A stretch of DNA of 64,000 bases from Stratiolaelaps scimitus (GCA_019614645.1 JABWDB010000030.1:2604001-2668000), one strand, 5' to 3'; shown: positions 26,436 to 40,270, numbered from the stretch's first letter. The notes: generated by a model not told the origin, from the sequence alone. Numbers and translations: made by a program.

Positions 26436-28840
26436 TTTTCTAATAAATTGTCCTCCAATCGATACGACGTTGCTGGAATCACATTGACGAGTTGTAAAGC
26501 GAGTTCATCTATTAAGCTGTATGAGAAACAGGGGTCCAATGAATTCCCGATATTCAATCCATTCCCGAGAGTTATTCATGCAGATTCGCCTATTCGATTT
26601 GGACGATTTCTAATTAAGAGAGTTAGATGGACAGTCTTCAGGCGTTGTATTGGGTAGACGCTTCTTAATCCAGTCAATATTCCCGAATACGATACAACAA
26701 CTTCCTAAACCTAGAAAGCTAATCCATGATTTCTTGATGGTGCCATCTAGTCGCCTCCGATGACCGAAGTGAAAGTGAGTCCTCACATGGGTCCTGTATA
26801 ACACTGAAACGGTAGTTGAACACAGAAAGCATACACAGGTTAGATTGATTACTTGAACCTAATTAAATAGTATGGCTCCACGATGTATCAGAATTCGAAT
26901 TCCTTATTGATATTCACAATATCAATAAAGGGCTAATGTTTCAAGAAAATGTAAAAAGCGAATAACGCTTTAATACGTCGACGATTGGATGTCTAGTTAA
27001 TGGAATGGTTACAAATATAATATATACAGGTATATACACACACACATCTAAAACAAGAAGGAGAAGGCAGAGGAGGACATATGTGTCAAACGCCTCCAGG
27101 TCAGAAAGGTGAATCTGGATTCAACACTTTGCCGTAGTCCACGCCGATCGAATTACAACTGTAATTAAGACTTGATTTCAAAATTTAAATGCGATCAAAC
27201 GAGCATCAACGATGAACTCAATGATGTACAAATAAGGTAATTTTGCCCGAAATTATACCACAGCACGATTTAATAGGTTTCACCAACAATTTCGGCAGTT
27301 TATGAAGACGTCGGTACAGCGACTGTCTGCATATCCTGCGAGAGCTATCACTATATATATATTGCGGCATAATAAGCCCCCAAACATTTTTGAATGTCGG
27401 AAGCACATACCCAAGTAACTGACTTGAACCCCTTGTACAGACGAACTGTTATATATTTAAAAATAAACACGAATAACGGTAGATAAATTAATATAACTTG
27501 TGTCGCACGCCGACATGAGCCGAGTTTCGAATAAAAATCAACACAGACATTTCGTGAAATCGAGTCTTCGAAAGGCGGATGTCCTGTTTAATCATACCTA
27601 ATATACCCCTTCATGCTATCCTGTCACCGAGAGCATAATATAAACCCGAATAAATATAGATGCGCAAAAACGCGTACCGCGCTTTTCTTTTTCCACTGAA
27701 GATTTAACCCAACTAGCCCATGCCTACCTCCGTTGGCAGTCCTCACAGTTGGACAAACAACATTCTCGATGATATTCTCCGTTCGCTACCAGTGTGACAA
27801 AACTATAGTGGGATGGAAAATGTCCAGTATAAATATATAATAATGATGTAATCAAAAAAATAAGGATGGTGCTTGCGTACATTATGCCCTTTTTCAAAAA
27901 TAAAGTAGTACTTCTATTGTAATTTAGGTGAGAACTCAGGGTACGCACTGCTTCCGCGCAATGTTATCAGTTCACAGCTGTTGTTATTCCCTCTTCGGAA
28001 ATTTTGGAATAATCGCCAGCGGAGGCGTTTGATGCAAAAATGAGGTTTGAACCGACGGCTTTTGCCGCGCCTCTAACCATCTCTCTGCAATTGACAGTAG
28101 GACAGCATGAGACACAATTGTAACAGACGGGCAAACCTTTTCATCTAGGTCTATAGTGTGTTTGTTTATGAACATGTGTCGGTGCTCTGTGATTAGTCAA
28201 CGAGTGTCTATTCCAATACATCTAGATGGCTGGCATGACCTACGTACCTACCTTGTAATGCAGAGGGGTTGCGTAACTGGCTAAGCGGCAGAGCCATTAC
28301 GAACGGTGTAGTTCCTCTATTGGAAGGGTTCGTTCCTCCTTCGTTAGATGCAGCCTCAACCTAATCTTCGCCGAGAGGCTAATTACCCACTATCGGCTAT
28401 CCACTGAGTTCAATCGTATCGCGAATATTTGAGAAATGAGCATATGACCTATGTGTTTGTGTGTATGTTCGGTGTAATTCTTTCGAGGGAAAGAGTTTGT
28501 TATTGTCTTTCCTTCTTCTCTTCCATACGATCGCGCAATAACAACGTAATGCTGGTCGTGGCAGAACTTCAAATTTGGCCAGGGTCTGACATGGTCGCTT
28601 TCGAAGTACCGCTCCTAGACGACAGATGTACTGTGTGCGCCGGTGAAAGCGAACGCGCATCTAGTTCGTTGGCTAGTGCACACTCGAAGCCGCTGCTGAT
28701 CAAAGTATATCGAGATATTACTGGTTACCAGTCGATAGCTCCTTTGATTGAAGCTTTCACGTTGTCTTATGGTGTATGCCTATTGACGACGACACGTGTA
28801 TGTCCAAACAGGTGTTCCCCAGGCTCCGCCTCCGGCCTGA
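26436..28840. other. Intergenic / possible PIG-C 5' region
   Basis: No recognised exon. I looked here for the PIG-C N-terminal exon (W..VLY..QPFPDN pattern) on the minus strand and did not find it. A tRNA-like segment is present near 28.3 kb. Confidence 0.45.
28270..28345 (+). repeat. tRNA-like sequence (SINE head or tRNA pseudogene)
   Basis: An A-box match TGGCTAAGCGG (28278-28288) is followed 38 nt later by GGTTCGTTCC (28327-28336), a B-box with one mismatch at the conserved A. No complete cloverleaf is apparent to me, so a functional tRNA is unlikely. Confidence 0.35.
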
Positions 28841-29298
28841 ATTAAATCTTTCCGCGGCCGGGAGGTGTCGGCTGCTGCTGCTGCTGTTGCGGCTACTGTA
28901 TGAACTGCTGCACCTCCCTCTCTCCGATGCTTTACTCCTTTCCATTTGATATAGCTACTAGTCTATTCGGTGGTCCGGCTTTGAGCGCAGGCAGCCGCTA
29001 CGATCACCGCGCAACAGCAGAAAGCGGAAAACGAAGAAGAGTGAGTGCGAGCACTGCCAGAGTGCTCTGGCGGCACTGGCAGTGGTCTAGGTCCCAGCTA
29101 ACAGTAGAGGTTAGAAAGAAACAGGAACACGGCGGACGTTCCTTTGTTTGCTATTGACTACGGCTTGCCAACCAACAACACAGCGACCGCAGCAGCAGCA
29201 GCGCAAAGACGACGACGGCAACGACGCAAATCAACCAGCCGGCCATCATCTCATTTCATCATCACGGGGGGGGAGACGGAGTTAGTCAGAGAGCTATC

Positions 29299-29329
<31 letters not shown>

Positions 29330-30220
29330 ACCGTCACCACCAACTAGTCAGCCGGACTGAACGACCAGACAGACAGCTAGGCGGATGTTCGGACATTCAG
29401 ATATGCACCTCTACTCCGACAGTCGCCGCAGCAGCAGCAGCAGTAGTAGCAGCAGCAGGTAGACACCCAGACGGAGGAGTGGAGATACTCTCGCTATCTA
29501 GCCAGTCAGCCAGTCAGCTAGCTCGCATGTCACCCGCTCGCATATTGCAGCATTGCTGTGTGCGTTTTATATCTGTCTGTCTGTCTGTTTATTATTGAGT
29601 TTAGTTAGTTATTGACTGACACATGAGCAGACATCGGCGGCGCCTACCGTTGAGACCATTCGCTGCTGTTGAGATCGTGCGACGTTCATTTCGGTTGCTC
29701 TGCAGCTGTTGCAGTTCAGCAGCCTGCTGCGGCTGCTGCTGTTGCTGCTGCTGATGCCGCTGTTTGCTTCCACCGCCGATGGTGGAGCTTAGTGCTGCTG
29801 GTCCACCTCGTGCTACAGCTTACATAATAGTGATAATAAATTAATAACAACAATAATAGTAAAATAGGCTGTATTGAGTTAGAAAGCAGTTCGTGTAGTG
29901 GTTGATGGTGCTGCTATTGCTACTACTGCAAAACAGCTGTGTAGAGATGGTGATCGTGAGGAAGCTATTGTTTCTGCTGCTGCTGTTACTGACAAAGTGA
30001 GCAGCTCTTATTCTGTTAATCCTGCTGTTGTTGATGTTGTGGCACCGTGATCGCAATACACTGCGTGCACCTTAGGATAACGCGCCTCCAAAACCACAAC
30101 CATGCATGACGATCAACATATGCGTGCATAGAAGACGAACACAGCAGATGCAGCCGTCATAGTAGTTGTTGTCGTTGTTGTTGTTGTTGTTATTGTAAAA
30201 GTGTGTTAGTTAGTTGGCTG
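28841..30220. repeat. Triplet-repeat, GC-richer low-complexity block
   Basis: Interrupted CTG/CAG, GTC/GCC and GTT repeats: near 28873-28890 (CTG), 29180-29205 (GCA), 29300-29335 (GTC/GCC), 29425-29458 (CAG), 29720-29755 (CTG) and 30165-30195 (GTT). Reading frames through it encode only homopolymeric runs. Such blocks often sit in promoters or 5' UTRs of arthropod genes. No gene was identified here. Confidence 0.55.
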
Positions 30221-33063
30221 GTTGTTCTGTGCTTAATCTCAGCACTGTTGCCCGTCCGGAAAAGAAAGGCCAATCAAAAAATCGATAACGACGACGATGA
30301 CGACCACGACGGCGACGATTTCGGCGTAAATGATATAATTATTATAACAGAAGGTAGACAAGGACAGAGAAGAAAGAAAAACTGGATCGTAGACCGAATC
30401 CGGAGCTCGTGCGCTGATTGAGTTGACTAATTCGCTAGTTAATTCGCTTATCGCTTCACGATAGCCACTTCTCGACAAAAAGAGAGAAAGAGGAGTGTAG
30501 AAAGGCAGCAAGGAAGGTATCTCCATAAGAAAAAGAAGATATTCAAGATCATGAGAGCTTGATAGATGTGCAAAGCGCTGTTATTTAAGCCGCCGCAATT
30601 GTAAACCAAACCACAGACTGCCGCTTCCGTTGCTCCTGCTATTGTTGCTGAAATGTTCAAAGGTGGGTTCGCTTGTTTGTTTGTTCGTTGAGCGATTGAT
30701 TGATTTATGGACTGTAACTATTAGATCGCTGGTGAACAACCAGTCGTGCACTTCTTCCTCCACTTTCCTTGTCTACTATAATTAAATGAGATTTAATTTT
30801 AATTATCCTATTGGACTTTACTGCAACACAAACGGATTCTATGAATTGACCTTTTACAGTATATATATATATATATATATATACGAAGAGTAGTGCCACC
30901 AACGGGCCAACAAATACATTCGTATCATTCTTATGTACGGAGTTTCCGTCTAATGACTATTCATGGTTAATTTGTGGTCAGAAAATTTGTTTTCTGAAGT
31001 TTCTGACTGTCCGATTTCATAACTTCATTTGCTGTCATTGCGGCTGAATAATCAGAGAGTCTCTCTGTCGGTCCTTCGTTCGTTGCTTGGTCTGTATTTG
31101 TCATTGTGTAAATGGAGAGTGGTATGCGTTTTCCTTGTTCACTGTTTGCACACATGACTCGGACAGAGCAACGTATCGAAGTAAACGATAAATAACGACG
31201 TTTTCTGACCGACATCGTTGCGTCGTTCTGTGGTTCTGAATATATTCTGTGCATCTAGTCTTTCCTAGTTCCTCGAATATCATTCGCAAGTTTAAATTGT
31301 AGAAAAAGAACTCTTCGTGACTATAGCACCAGTGCCATTTTTCGTCTGAGTTTTATTTCATGGCGTCACAGCTCGAAATCTGTCGATCAACTAAAGCCTA
31401 ATAAAGTAAAAACAAATAATAACCAAAATCGATTGATATCTTGTATGATATCAATGTTAAATAGCTTAAATAGCAATGCTCATCTGCACGTTTTGATCCT
31501 TATCTTTCGAATATGTTATTTCTCATCAAATCTGGACACTTATGTACTATTCTCATTGTATATATAAGAGAGAAACAAAACATAACTTTTTTTTTAGTTT
31601 AAAGCGTTGTGTTCAATTTTCGTGCGAGCATGATTTCGAGAAGATGCCAACGATTCCATGTTTGTGGGAATACTTGTTCCTTGGAAGCCGGACAGAACAG
31701 CAGTTGCAACAATTCAACAACAGCCTGAATTGCCTCTACCGTTTATGTAATCCTTGGCCTTGTACACGAACGTTATTTATATAGTGTCAGTTGGTGCAGA
31801 AAAATTCATATTCAGTTGTTTTTCCGAACTAGAGCGCTGTGAAATTCCAGTTCCAAGAATAAACTGCAATTTGACTTGAAACTGAATTGAACTGACCCAG
31901 TTCCTTTCTAACAGGCTGCATTCTGAATTCATATGATTCTTCTGCAAAGTGGCATGGTTGCCGGTCCCCAATCCAATTCACATTCTCACCCCTTGCCAGT
32001 TGTAAAGTGTCAGGCAGTCAGTCAGTCAGTTCTGCCATAGGTGGCCTTGCTATCTTTCTTATAGGGCTCTTCAAGGAAGTAGCGACGTCTACTGTTGATT
32101 GACGATTGCTGAACAGAGGGAACACTGACAGGACCAGTGTTCCTTCTGTTCACAACGTTTCTTCTCTTGCATAAGAAGTACCATAAGAACTTCTACCATA
32201 TGATACGACACTGTTGTCAGCTAGGTAACAGGCGACTAACATATACATACATACATAAACACAGACAGACGCATTGACTGATGGATTCATTCATTCTTCC
32301 CTTGTTTCGGCCACTGCCGGCAACTAAGTTGCCGTCTCTCCGTGGCCAATGCTGCTACAGTGGCGTCACCACTGTCAGATGTCCCCATCCTACTACTGTC
32401 CTGCAGCTGCTGCTGTTACAACTGACTGTCAATATGGGTTGCTACCATTGTTACTTACTGCTACCGATCGTTCGAATCAGCGTCCGAGTCAACATCTATG
32501 GCTGTTGCTGGTTGCTGTTGCTACAACAAGTTGACCAATACGGCAAACGCATGCTATCGTTACAAAATTTACCGTGTTAAGAGTCTTGCCGTCGTTGTAC
32601 CACCAACGGCAAAAGCAGCAACGGTAACGCGTATTCACTCGTGGTCGTTATCTCAGACGTTGTATAGTTCATACTCTGGAAAATAATAATAATAGTAGAT
32701 TTACTATTTTTACAAATTGTAATTTACTATTTAAAATCATGCACACCTTCAGGACTTAACCTTTTACACTCTATTAAGGTAGAACTTGATGATGCTGGCT
32801 AGGTTCGGTTCAAATATGCAAGTGTTTTAGGATTACCCAGTTAAAATAAATACTCAATAATATCAATATAACCGAAAGACGAGTCGCACAGGGCCTTCTA
32901 TCAAAATCAATCCGATTTCAATATTGTTGCTATTTTCAAGGTGGCACGCCTGGCATCGGTGGCAGATGGAGGAGTTCTATGAATGTTGATGAGTAACGCC
33001 TTTAACCTCTAAGAAAATATAAGATAACGCCTGAGGCAAATATAATACAATAGCTACGGGCAC
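30221..33063. other. Intergenic, no gene recognised
   Basis: AT-rich with a TA tract at about 30859-30882 and a triplet-rich CTG/CTA area near 32395-32540. No protein family signature on either strand. Confidence 0.5.
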
Positions 33064-33218
33064 CCGCAGAATGTATGACACAGTTCGTTTTGTATTTTTT
33101 GTGTTATAAAAGAGTTGTATTTTGCGGCGAGATGTGGATCCATCTCGGCAGCAAAGTACAATGCTGTCAGGACCATGGCAATGAAGTCCCTCTTTGTGAT
33201 GACAGTCTGAAGGGCCAT
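33064..33218 (-). CDS. Orphan candidate exon, unknown protein
   Basis: On the minus strand the acceptor gttattgattcag is followed by an open segment starting MALQTVITKRDFIAMVLTAL, then YFAAEMDPHLAAKYN and NELCHTFCG, before a possible donor gtgccc. The composition looks protein-like, an amphipathic or membrane helix then polar. I do not recognise the family and found no partner exon. It may be a chance frame: the donor is weak. Confidence 0.3.
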
Positions 33219-33777
33219 CTGAATCAATAACGTAATGTTTATAAGCATTCGTCTATATCTAATATAAAGAGACATGCGTTTACTTCGAGCTTTTCCTAGA
33301 AAAACTTCGAAAATCTAAAGATGATTAGCTTTTTTTTGTGGTCATCTAGTTCTCAGGTGCGTGGTCCTCAGGTATAAAAAATGGACGTTTCATAGGCTCT
33401 CGTAAATATTCCTATTAAAGGGGGCACGCTGGGATAGGCGTTCATATCTTGGAACGCTTGAGTGGACTAATGAGTCACTCAGTTCTACAGTAATATACAT
33501 AGTAACAACAGGTGAAAATTATCTACAGAGAACGACCAGCTTAAATAGTCTCTGACACGAGTACCTAAGCCATCATAGGGCCAATTCAACGTTGGTTTTT
33601 TTATTAATACAAAAAAAAAACGTTAAGTTCTGCCAGTAATAGAATATGACAGAACTCAAAGTTTTATAACTAATTCGAAGGAAAACAAACACTCTTATTG
33701 ATTGATCGACCATCATTTTCCCTCTATGTTTTATTGACGCGCTGGGTATCTTATTATTAGGTTATAGTGAACAGAGT

Positions 33778-33965
33778 GAGCTTGAAAATGAATGTGGCTA
33801 TACTTCGAATCACTTGCCTTCAATCCACACTGAACTGCTTTCGGCATTGCTTGATACGACGGGATCCCTTAAATGCAAATGTGCAACTGTGGGGGATCGA
33901 ACCCGTGCACCTACGTGTCTCCTCCGGTTGGAAGGCGCACACGTATGCACTACGCCGCCGGGTTT
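33778..33965 (-). repeat. tRNA-derived SINE, copy B with intact A and B boxes
   Basis: On the minus strand an A-box TAGTGCATACG (complement of 33942-33952) and a perfect B-box GGTTCGATCCC (complement of 33893-33903) are 38 nt apart, as in tRNA-type RNA polymerase III promoters. The body is shared with copies near 9.3, 37.3 and 51.9 kb. Confidence 0.7.
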
Positions 33966-36469
33966 GACTCTACTTCAGAAGCTAAAGCTGTTGAACTAAC
34001 CACGTTCATGGAAATCAATTAGAAAGCATAGAGTTGCTTTTAGTATATATCGCGTCTTTCCTAGTCTTCATTGTTATCCTAGATTAAAAGGCGTTGTTTC
34101 AAAGGATGTAATGCACAACCACGAGGGACAGATTGAGGTTTTCCGGTTGCATTGAGGTTTTCGCATGCAGGCAACTGTTCCAGACGTATATAGTTCTCCC
34201 CAACTTAATTTCGATCATCAGGACCCAAGTTGTTCAGCCAGCCACAAGGATACCACAGGCTGATGCTTTTCTACTTTAAAATCCGTATACATATAGGTGT
34301 CCGCTCCGAAAGTTTAGTACTTCCAAGTTTCTTACCATATTTATGCGGTGTGGATGCTTTAGTAGAGACAGCAAATGAATTACCTCAAAACTGTACTCGA
34401 GTGATTCAAACGCCACATTAGGAAGCGATATCGTAGTGATCCGGGTAAAATAGTGCTACCTGGTAAAACTGAAGAAATGCTAAATAACTTTTGAAAGTTC
34501 GATCCGCGTTGTATAATTCGAAATTGACTCATTTTTCTTTTGCAAGATTTATTTAATTTAGTAATTCAAAAAATATTATGAAATTGCTATGTGCATTCAG
34601 GGAAATGTATATCTCTGTGATAATTATGAAATCTCCCAAAACAAAAACAAAACGACTTGTTCTCAAATACTAATTGACTTCATCATGGAGCTCAACTTGC
34701 ACCTCATCGTTTAGATCAATTTTTTACTTAAATACCGCCTACTATTATTCTACATAAGGGAACATTGTGTGAACATAGCTAAGTGCAAAGTGCCAACGTG
34801 TTTACAACCTAATCATCAGTTCATCCATCCATCAACGGTTTTTTGCGCCGCTGGGTGCGCGAATTTATGGATGGCGCCATTTCTTAGTAAGCCACATCAA
34901 TTGGCCCACGTCATTTGAGTCGATCGACATAGTGAGATGCGTCCGTTACAGAAATCATATTTCATGTGCCGCCAGCATTATTCATTGTTTACCGTTTTCG
35001 ATAATTGACCTCCTATCCTAATTACATTTAATAGTGAGAAGAAATCTAACATTGATCAAAGTAAGGCGGACCGATATGATGTGCTTAACATTTACCTGCT
35101 CATAATGATTGGTTACTTACTCGAACTTAACCATGCTGGCATGCAGTGAATGATATCGGCAGTTACAACTTAACAGCAAGGGTAGTTTCATGTTATTTCA
35201 GTCTGTTGGCTGGTACAAAAATTCAAGTGTACAATTTAATCAAATTGATAATTCGCGTTCATTCTTCAAATTATGAAGGTTTCTTAACACTATGTCGGTC
35301 TAAGTTCACAGTCGAATTGTTTACGAATATGCTATCTGTGTAGTAATTTTAACTGTGCTAAAGACGGTCCACTGTCATATCACCACCGACTGTGTTTTTT
35401 ATACTGATGAAGAAATGGCACACCCTTCTATAAAGAGAACATTATAGTATAATATGCGTCTATATATGTTTAATATTACCTTGCCAGTACGATATACGAT
35501 ACCCTATGCAAACAGAATATTAAATTGGTGCCACTCAAGAACTCATCTATTTCCAAAACAAACAGTTTGTCTCACGAAGCTAGTATATATTATTTGTCAC
35601 GAAGAGCTTTTCAAATGGTAGACAGTCATTGAAGTTCAAACTAATTAAATATGCCTGAAAGGACTCCCTCATAAGCAGTAGTTCAATTAGCTCCGAATGA
35701 TTAATTCCATCTTTGTTATTGTTCAAGTAGTGCAACAACAGTAATAGTAGAAATAATCAAGAAATAGTAAGTTTGATGTGGAGTGGCATTTGTTGCCAAT
35801 GAAGCAATGATGACTGCTGCGCTAAAGATTGCAAGCATGACTGACATGTGGTTCTAGTACCTCTACACTTATTTATAATAGTGGATATGTTGCCCCTCTA
35901 CGCGGACATAACGTTGATAAAACTACTGATTGTGTCGGATTTGAGGCGATGGCAAGGGGCTTAACAGTGATAGCTTTTCGAGTGAGTAACGGAGAGACGC
36001 CTTTATATTCTGACGTAACCAACACTCGAAGTGTTCGTTCACAGGCGAGCGGGAACGCTCGGTTCAAAGGCACGACTGTGGTAGGAACAGTGCTCTGTGC
36101 GATGAAATGAATATATGGTATTGCTATTTATGACAATTCGCACACGTGCTAAGTTGACAGCGTTAACGTTACTCGACGCCATCATCGTTGCACAGTTCTA
36201 CCGGATAGTGATTGTCTACAGAATGAACTGGTCCTAACAAGTGGTGATGTGGCTGATGCGTGTGTTCGCGACGATAGCAGGCTCATAGTGTTCCATTTTC
36301 AGTGGTTCTCGTATCCCATTGTGGTGGTTGACTCAAAGCAGGCCGATAAAATCGGCCAACCACAAATGTGTTGCATTTATTTCTAACTGTCAACGCCTGA
36401 AGTGGCGCCGATCAAGAACGCGTGTTTTGTGAATGTCAAAGTTGTAGCCGGTTTGTCGGTTTAATCTTT
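33966..36469. other. Upstream of TEX2, no gene recognised
   Basis: No exon recognised. The interval immediately before 36470 has an in-frame stop at 36398 relative to the TEX2 start and is likely promoter or 5' UTR. Confidence 0.45.
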
Positions 36470-36572
36470 ATGAAGATGAACAAAAGAACTTCTTCCAGAA
36501 GACATTCGTTATTGAGCAAAGCTCAACTTGCCGCGTTAAAGACTCGCCTTGAGACGGGTTTACATCATGCAG
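36470..36572 (+). CDS. TEX2: TEX2 exon 1 (candidate start exon)
   Basis: ATG followed by a basic, serine-rich stretch (KMNKRTSSRRHSLLSKAQLA), ending CATGCAG/gtacat in phase 1, which matches exon 2. A second ATG at 36476 is in frame. No family motif is present, so this exon is the least certain part of the gene model. Confidence 0.5.
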
Positions 36573-39500
36573 GTACATTAATCTATAAATTTACGAAGTC
36601 GCTAATAACTTCAGATCTCAATATTAAGTTGTATTATCTCTATGTTAACCAAATAATGTTTGCTTGTTATTTACTAGGTACTCAGTGAATAGAACTTCTT
36701 GAATGGACTTGGTGTGTTTGAAGGATGATGTACCTTGGAGTAATCCTTTAGAAAAGTAGACGGTGTATCCTAAAATAATCCAACTGGGCCACGCCTCATT
36801 AGAAAGGGAACATTAGACCATAAGCAATGCGAGCTACAAAACAGTTTCTTGACTTAAACGTTTACTACGCTATGGTATCATCTGTTAGCATATGGCTGAC
36901 TCGAATTTTCACTCGAACCATATTGGTACGTTTATTATATGTATGATGGCAATTATACTGTGTTAATAATCTCATAAATTTGGTTGGGTCATCCTTTTCA
37001 ATGAGCCTCTTCCAGGGGCGTCGTATTTTTCCGCGGGACTTCTGAGATACTCCTACAACTGACCGTCACGCGGCAGTCAGTAGGACCTTCCTACCGGTAG
37101 ATATGAGTGACTAAATATATAAATATTAGGCTTCGAATTGTTGCTTGTCACGCACAGATTGCGCAGGATTTCCTATATTTGAGTCTTTATTACTTGGTGC
37201 CTCTCGGGCTACGCAATTTGAGATGATTCAAGTTCGGTGGAAATTGTAAAGATCAACATTAATGGAGGTAAAAACTATAACCGATTGCAATCGGATGAGA
37301 CGGACGTAGGTGCATACATATGCGGGTTCGATCCCCACCGTTGCACATTTGCATTTAAAAAGAGGTTGTCTGTCTTATGAAACAATACCGAGAACAGTCG
37401 TACCATGGACTGAGTTAAATGTTAGCTGTGAGTCAGCCCGGAAAATTTAAAAGCTATAACCGATAGGACGGATAAATTGCACTTCAGTTTTTAGTAGATA
37501 AAAAGCATGTGCTACATTTAGTGAGATCCATAGCAAGATATAGTATTTTTATTTTTTATTTGTTTGAGTTATATAATGATCGTATATTTAAGCGAGTGAT
37601 ACTGGTCGTTGGACATGGCCGCCTCAAGTCGACTCGGTCTTGAGATACCGACTTCATCGGTCTTGAGATACCGTCTTCTTTTCAGGAAAAGGAAAATTGC
37701 CTAGTTTTTTTTACCTACACCGAGATGCCACACCACAGAACTCCCTGGTCCAACAGAGATAGTTTTACGGGATGTTCGTTAAACTCACGCAATCCCAAGG
37801 CGTTGAAAAGACTTAATTAACCTGAGAGGCACCATATAACGTGTTCAAAATTAAACGCAATACAATGGGGTTGAGTTTTTGAACGGATGACCTAGATGAA
37901 CACCCTGCAACTTCGTACCTAGATATTAATCGGATATAACTGCAAAGACCGTTATCTAGAGGTTATTTTTATAAACAACTGAAAATACGTACATACATAC
38001 TTGATCTGATTGGTTACTGTCTCTTATAAAGTGTAGCATATACGTCGGATAAAAGAGAAGTAGATATGCTTTGCATTGTAAACTAGGGGATAGCGAAATA
38101 TAAAAATTAGTGACAGGCAAAAATGGCACGCTCTTACCCCGTTTCTACAGCTGCGTTCAACGTTAAATGTACCTCCCGATTTTAATGATCAAGATCAATT
38201 GTATCATTCAGCTCAATTCTGGACTCGTCCACGGCAAACACTTTCCCCTGTTGCAATATGGAACTGTAGAAGATTCTTGTAAAATATTGTACAGAACTAG
38301 GTAGACAGAGTTATGATCAAGAGCGAGCTTGCTAGACCAACGCTGCATGCCTCCAGCTGCAATAGCCGCCTGTGTGTCACCCCGAAATTGGCACGTGTTG
38401 TCATCACTTGCTCAATGTGAACATATGGACGTGATGATATGAATCGGTTATGAGATAGAGTAGGCATTAGTCATCATTGTAAGGGTAAATACCCATAATG
38501 CTCAAAGGCCCTCTGCAGCCTTTGTAGCCGTGGCACCATCAACCACGTGCCGATTGAACAATTGATTGTGATGATGTATGTTTATATACATGCCTCATTG
38601 GTCGTCGTAGCAACAGTCTGAAAAATGGTCCAATCGTTCGCTTTGCTATTTCCGAGCTTGTTGACAAATTCTCGATGTAGTTTCGTCTCAGACCAGAGCC
38701 TATATGTACGTGCCTGCTGTGTGAGTTACACGATCCGAGAATACGTTTAAGGAATACTGGTATAGCATACACGACGGATTCCCTTGATATCAGTCTCAAA
38801 TTTAATTGCCTTAAACCCATTCTCGATACAAGCCACAACCAGAGTTAGGGTGTAGGTTGTGCAGTGTCTGAGAATCTAAATTGACAGTTACTATGTAATA
38901 GAGAATGAAAGAACAAGAAATATTCGTGTTTCACGATTGACCAGCAGCACCCCTGTGGCTTACTTAACTCATTGCACATGTCAACAATGTTGTGGTAAAG
39001 GTTTGAAAGATTCTCTAGCTGTAATTAGTAACACTTCAAAAGCAAACAGATAGAAGAAGCCGTTACATTCTGTTCGAAATGAGTATAAAATGAGGACGTC
39101 ATATAATGCAAATTCACTTTGAATTCACACACACATACTGATAAATAATGTATCAAATCATACGCTGTCATTACTTGCAGGCAAAGGCAACAGTGGAGGC
39201 GGGGCAGGTGGCGAGGGAAATGCCTCAAGAAATATGATGTTGGACACCTCCTTTCGCTTTCAGCCTGGAAAAGATGACGTCGAGGTTTGTATGGTGCTAT
39301 ATAATTTATTATGATGATTATATTTGATCATATTATAAATTTTGCTGTTGTTTCGTTAATTTCGTTCGAATTTCATCTGTTTTTTTTTATATAAATCTAG
39401 CTAGGATTTGAAGGGATGGGAGTATCCACTTAGATTTATTGATTTCGAAGAAGTACTGTTATCTGGCACCCGTGCTGGGTATACGCCTCGTTGTCTGTGC

Positions 39501-40236
39501 AGAATTATATACATGAGTTCCGTTAGTTTTGCTGTTATAAACATATTGCGATGTCCGCTAAATGGTCTAGTGGTAAGCATCTTTGCATCATTTTGTATTC
39601 TGTAGACAGGAGGGACATATTTTTTTTGATAAGAAGGTTACAATTTATTGTTATAACTTGCACGGACACATCAATACAACATTGTCCTCTTGTTCTACTC
39701 ATTTTGGGCATGCTTGGCAAGACAGACGGTCATCATTATTATTAGTTGCATGTGAGACTCCTTGATAAACTAGCGGGTCTTTTAGTAATATACGTACATA
39801 TATATTCTAGAGGTCCTCGAGTTTTTTTCTGGTTTATTGATTCGAATTTTAACAAAGTTTGTTCAACAAAAATAGTCTGCCTCTACAGCTGTACATTCCC
39901 TTCATCAATAGGGCAGCGAATCTATTCACTTTTTAAATAAATTTTGCGTTTGATCCTTGAAATGAAAAGTTCCGGCGTTTGCAATTTCGGGGTTGCAATT
40001 TCCTAAACAAAATTTCCTGAACCAAGTTTCCACGGTGCGAGTCGTTACAGTGGAGGGTCCGAAACCAGCACACATTTCAGGAGTCTTGTTTGCTGTGCTA
40101 ATTGCGATTTTGAACTTAAAAAGCATTATTGCACGCAATTTGCCTCGAGATAGGTTCGTTTTGAAATTGCAGAGAATTTTTTTAAAATCGTTCGATGGAG
40201 TCGTGAGAAAAAACGAGAAAAAACATTCTAGGACCA

Positions 40237-40270
<34 letters not shown>

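Noticed and set aside
27900..27960. Minus-strand YPD followed by a possible donor as a PIG-C N-terminal exon
   Set aside because: The preceding residues lack the conserved W..VLYE block and the donor (gttctc) is poor.
28429..28845. Open frame of 138 codons on the plus strand
   Set aside because: No recognisable domain, no clear splice sites, and a composition typical of chance frames; the start lies in unremarkable sequence.
39556..39600. TGGTCTAGTGGTAAGCAT, resembling the D-arm of tRNA-Glu
   Set aside because: No B-box or acceptor-stem pairing follows, so no tRNA gene or clear SINE can be supported.
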